A DNA stretch of 64,000 nt from Cinnamomum chago (lineage: Eukaryota; Streptophyta; Magnoliopsida; Laurales; Lauraceae): contig CP142452.1 in assembly GCA_038049695.1 (NCBI GenBank), positions 91,085,501-91,149,500 on the forward strand. Reading direction: 5' to 3'. The translations under genes and the position numbers were made by a program. This document shows, one piece after another, positions 60,516-64,000 of this stretch (position 1 is its first letter; each line of letters starts with the position of its first letter). Below the pieces are notes generated by a model. That model saw only the letters and a program-made list of their open reading frames with translations, had not been told where the DNA came from and did not search any database.

Positions 60516-63177
60516 TCTATTATACTAAAGGAATGTAGTCTCCCTTGGTATGGTCATCCTTCACATGAAGACACATGTCCTCCTTCATCAAGCCACTTGT
60601 CCCTCCACTAACCTCCGCATAACTTCTTCAACAAAACCTTCCGCAAAAAAAAAATTAGGTCCTCTACGAAGAGAAAGAGAAGAAGATGAAAGGAAGAAGA
60701 AGAGGGCTGAGTTCAGCCTGCAACTCCAGCAGAGAGGAAGAAGAAGAGGGACACTCTTAGAGGCCAGCTTGTAACTCCACCAGAGAGGAAGAAGAAAAGG
60801 GCCATGACTCTGATTTTTGAGAATACAAAACAACGACGAATTGCACTCCAATAGCACCATCACTCTTAGAGGTCAGCCTCCAACTCCATCTTCGTTCTAG
60901 CGACAACACCTCTACCATCCGTTTATGGACGATGGATGATAATTACTTAAAAATGATTTACAGACTTGAAAACTGATCATCTTATTTTGTAGCAAAATAA
61001 ATTGATGAACTGTTACGAAGTCAAATCATTTTGTCGAATGATCATTTTGGAATAATATCATTCTGGAAATGAAATGGTTTTAGGGTCAATTTCATTATCT
61101 AGTAAAGAATCCTCTTTTGAACTCAATGTAATACTCGTGACTGTTGGTGATTATGAGATTTGGGGAAGAAATCTCTGTGGGTTTTGCACAAACAGGTTGT
61201 ATGCCTCATGAGAAATTGAATGCGTTTTTCTGCCCAATCCCGTTTCTTTGAAGAGAACCATTAATGTGGTCTCACCTGTTGAAGAAATTTGTGCATCTTT
61301 TATACAAACAAGTTATGTGCTTTGTGAGAAAAGGAATGAAAGATCGTTTTCACCATTTCATTTTCTTGATTCTTTCCTAATAATTTCGAGTTATCGTTCT
61401 ATCTTATTTGATACTTATGCAGCGGGGGAACACTTGGACTTCTAAAGTAACCATCCATTAAAAGATAAACATTGAAATTTGTCCAAGTGTGAACCATGAA
61501 CGATCGTTTTCACCATTCATTTTCTTGATTCATTGCAAATAATTTCAAGTTATTGTTCTATCTTATTTAATACTTATGCAACGGGGGAACACTTAGACTT
61601 CAAAAGTAACCATCCATTAAAGGATAAAAATTGCAATTTGTCCAAGTGTGAACCAGCCTAAAAGATTCAACTCATTACCTTAACTCTGTAAATACTTCCT
61701 AACTTAGGACCTGAGTACAACATCAAAATAACAGCAAGAACCACCCCCACCCCAAAAAAAGAAAAAATAACCCCAAAAACATTACAAAAGTACTTATGCA
61801 ACGAGGAACACTTGCCTTCAAAAGTAATCATCTATTAATGGATAAAAATTGAAATTTGTCCAAGTGTGAACTAGCCTAAAAGATTCAACTTATTACCTTG
61901 ACTCTGTAAATACTAATCCCAACGATGGGTCTGAGTACAACATCAAAATAACAGCAAGAACCACCAAAAAAAAAAAAAAAAAAGAAAAAGAAAAAAGAAA
62001 AAAAAGAAAGGAAACCCAAAAAACATTAAAAAATTACCAAAAAGAACCATAACAAAGCCAAATCTTAAACAGAAACAATCCTCAAAGAAAAAATTAATCC
62101 CATTCAGCGGGAAAAAATGGAAAAAAAAAGCTTTTTATAGAATAAAACAAGATGCACAACAAGAAGTTCATATTAAAGTGCATCATCTATAACACAAAAT
62201 AAAAAAGAGGGTGTTTTGCCTGAGAAATGGTAGAGAAAACTTTTCACAATACAAATGTGAAGAACCGTTAACAGTTTTATTTGCCTTTGCTCCACATCTA
62301 GTCAGCCCCAAGGAGTTCTGAGTTTTTGCCAAAACAGTTAGTCCTCCAATTCACTATGTTTGAAAGTTCAGAAATTGTTGACAGCATTAGTCCAGAGTAC
62401 GCGTTAAAAAATTTGGTATTCTTGATACACGATTTTCCAAATTTTTTTCCGCGCATGACAACTACAATCAACTATTCTCCCAAAACATTACAAGTAATTT
62501 CAATATGGGGCACATTCAACACAAATGTACATTTTTAATAAACACTTGCGACCACTCAAATCTAGGTGCAAATACACATAATGTGAGTCACATCAGTCAC
62601 TCGATTCACCACAAACAAGATCAACCAGTAGATAGGACAAGAATCATGCAAAGGGAGGCACGGCGTGTAAGATCCACAATCTTGGATTTAAAGCAGCAAC
62701 ATCATGGTTATTCCAATGTAACGTCGGGCCACAGAATGATCAAAACATCGAGTACTTAATATTCTTTTCAACTCCTCACTATTATTACCCGACAATACTA
62801 AGTATTTTAAGGTTGAAAAAAAAATTCATTTCATGAAATAATATTGTCTTCTGCACAAGGAGAAAAAATATCTCAACGCGTTGGAGCTTTGGTTCTAGAA
62901 TTGGAATATTGCAACTCTGGAAATATGCTTGCTTTATTCTTTTGTTTTATTGTGAATGTGTCTTTTGTTTATTTATTTTTACACATGTCCGAGCTTCATC
63001 AAACTCTATTTACACCTCACCTAAAGAATAAAACATCTGAAAAAAATATAATGATCAAATTAGCAACAAAAAGAATGACTCAAAAGTTTACTAATTAATA
63101 AATTTAATAAAAATAATTCGTATTAGTCCGTACATTTGGTGGTTCCGTGGTCCGTGCATAGCACGAGGTTTTGCTAG
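60516..63177 (+). mobile_element. Helitron A (non-autonomous), plus strand
   Basis: It starts TCTATTATACTAAAGGAATG at 60516 and ends with the hairpin CCGTGCATAGCACGAGG followed by TTTTGCTAG at 63177. It is flanked by A (60515) and T (63178). Both ends are closely similar to those of Helitron B but in the opposite orientation, which together gives the false impression of long inverted repeats around 57.65 and 63.18 kb. No coding capacity is seen. Confidence 0.75.
61340..61980. repeat. Triplicated internal segment of Helitron A
   Basis: The phrase ACTTATGCA(G/A)CG.GGAACACTTG(G/C)…TAA.CATC.ATTAA..GATAAA.ATTG.AATTTGTCCAAGTGTGAAC occurs three times, from about 61408, 61572 and 61791. The second and third copies continue with AGCCTAAAAGATTCAACT(C/T)ATTACCTT. 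A poly-A/poly-C rich spacer separates them. Confidence 0.8.
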
Positions 63178-63478
63178 TTCACTATAATGGAATGATACGT
63201 ATCGGATCATCTCTTGTTTATTAAATCAGATGGTTAAAGAGGGCCTGAGTAGGAGATATGAGAGCAGTTATGGGAAGTTGGTTTCTTTTTGAGGAAGTTA
63301 TAGGTCAGTTTGTTTAGAGAGGATAGTGGAGAGAAAGGAGAGTGGAGATTTACTTGAGGAAGTTATGCGTAGGTTAGTGGAGGGACATATGGCTTGATGA
63401 AGGAGAACATGTGTCTTCATATGAAGGGGGACAAGTGTCAGCATACCAAGGGAGACTACATTCCCTTAGTATAATAGA

Positions 63479-64000
63479 TACACGTGAGCCCAAACAAGCC
63501 CAAGCTCGAGACCCTGTTTCTTACTTTAGCGTGTAAGACTCGTTACAGTCCTCCTTATAGTCAACAGTAGAAAAATAAATAAAAAGCGTGAAAGGAAATT
63601 CAGAGCAGGTAGGGTCGGATATTTGCTAACTAGCTTGAGGACCCATTCCGTAATTTAGCAAGATTTCTACTAGAAAATTGTAATCATTGTGATTTCTGAT
63701 TGCCTTCTTCTTGGCCTTTTTAAATTTAATTTTTAAGCCTATAAATTTAATTTTTTAGCTAAATTCTAAATTTCAACCACATGAAAAATCACTTTTATCT
63801 TTGCAATCCTAGCCTCTTTAAGCATTTTTTGGATACTCCAACTAAAACAACTTTTGGAGAATTAACTCTCTGGAAATGAATTCTTTGATCCTAATGATTC
63901 AGAATCAAAAGCTCTACATCACACCTCCAAATTTGTCAATGTATTACCATTTGTATACACACAGAGTCACCCTTTCCTACTTATATGATGAAAGTAAATC
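63479..64000. other. Right flank of Helitron B, nothing recognised
   Basis: The last 520 bases are AT-rich with no coding sequence or clear repeat ends that I can support. Confidence 0.5.

Larger units (their letters stand above)
57650..63478 (-). mobile_element. Helitron B (non-autonomous), minus strand, interrupted by Helitron A
   Basis: On the minus strand it begins TCTATTATACTAAGGGAATG at 63478 and ends with a hairpin (CCGTGCATAGCACGG) followed by GGTTTTGCTAG at 57650. The base before the start is A and the base after the end is T, as expected for Helitron insertion between A and T. No Rep/helicase coding sequence is seen. It spans 5.8 kb including Helitron A; without it about 3.2 kb. 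The 3' half has a 926-bp tandem duplication. Confidence 0.7.

Noticed and set aside
57650-63181. 5.5-kb TIR transposon with ~60-bp inverted ends
   Set aside because: Both 'ends' have the Helitron 3' layout (hairpin then TTTTGCTAG followed by T) and each has its own TC-starting 5' end, so two opposite Helitrons explain the pattern better.

Overview
This 64-kb window is nuclear DNA from a flowering plant. Five protein-coding loci have spliced, plant-typical exon structures: a DUF1644 zinc-binding protein, a TSO1/tesmin-like CXC protein, an acyl-protein thioesterase, cytochrome c oxidase subunit 5b and an AMT2-type ammonium transporter. They lie in AT-rich, repeat-dense DNA with introns of up to 5 kb. 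The size of the introns and the mix of transposons suggest a woody, perhaps magnoliid-like species, but the lineage is inference only.

Layout. 583-1584 (+): DUF1644 protein. 2954-3102: a GC-rich fold-back MITE with 9-bp target duplications. 3396-8311: a 4.9-kb Mutator-like (Pack-MULE-like) element with long terminal inverted repeats, mirror-image arrays of a ~106-bp repeat inside both ends, and a captured, spliced PHD-finger gene fragment. About 8570-8935: a decayed partial copy of a TSO1-like exon. 9998-15110 (+): the TSO1-like gene, whose intron 1 holds a hAT element. Its reading frame now stops just after the second CXC motif, and decayed remnants of later exons lie at 17.8-18.0 kb. 20344-28593 (-): acyl-protein thioesterase in nine coding exons, with a 5S-derived TRIM fossil in one intron. 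34440-42410 (-): COX5B in six coding exons, with a LINE (RTE-like) fragment and a 9-bp-TSD MITE in its 5-kb intron. 46504-50681 (-): AMT2-type ammonium transporter in three exons, whose stop codon lies inside a 106-bp hAT MITE. 51717-56969: CACTA-type element. 57650-63478: two Helitrons in opposite orientation, one apparently nested in the other.

The genes are unrelated housekeeping, regulatory and transport functions and do not form a functional cluster. What stands out is how transposons have remodelled genes: exon capture (PHD finger in the MULE), a MITE supplying the C-terminus and stop of AMT2, and a probable loss of the C-terminal region of the TSO1-like gene. I saw no CRISPR array, no tRNA or functional rRNA gene, and no bacterial-style system. 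All exon coordinates were derived by hand from splice sites, codon phase and remembered family sequences, without database searches.
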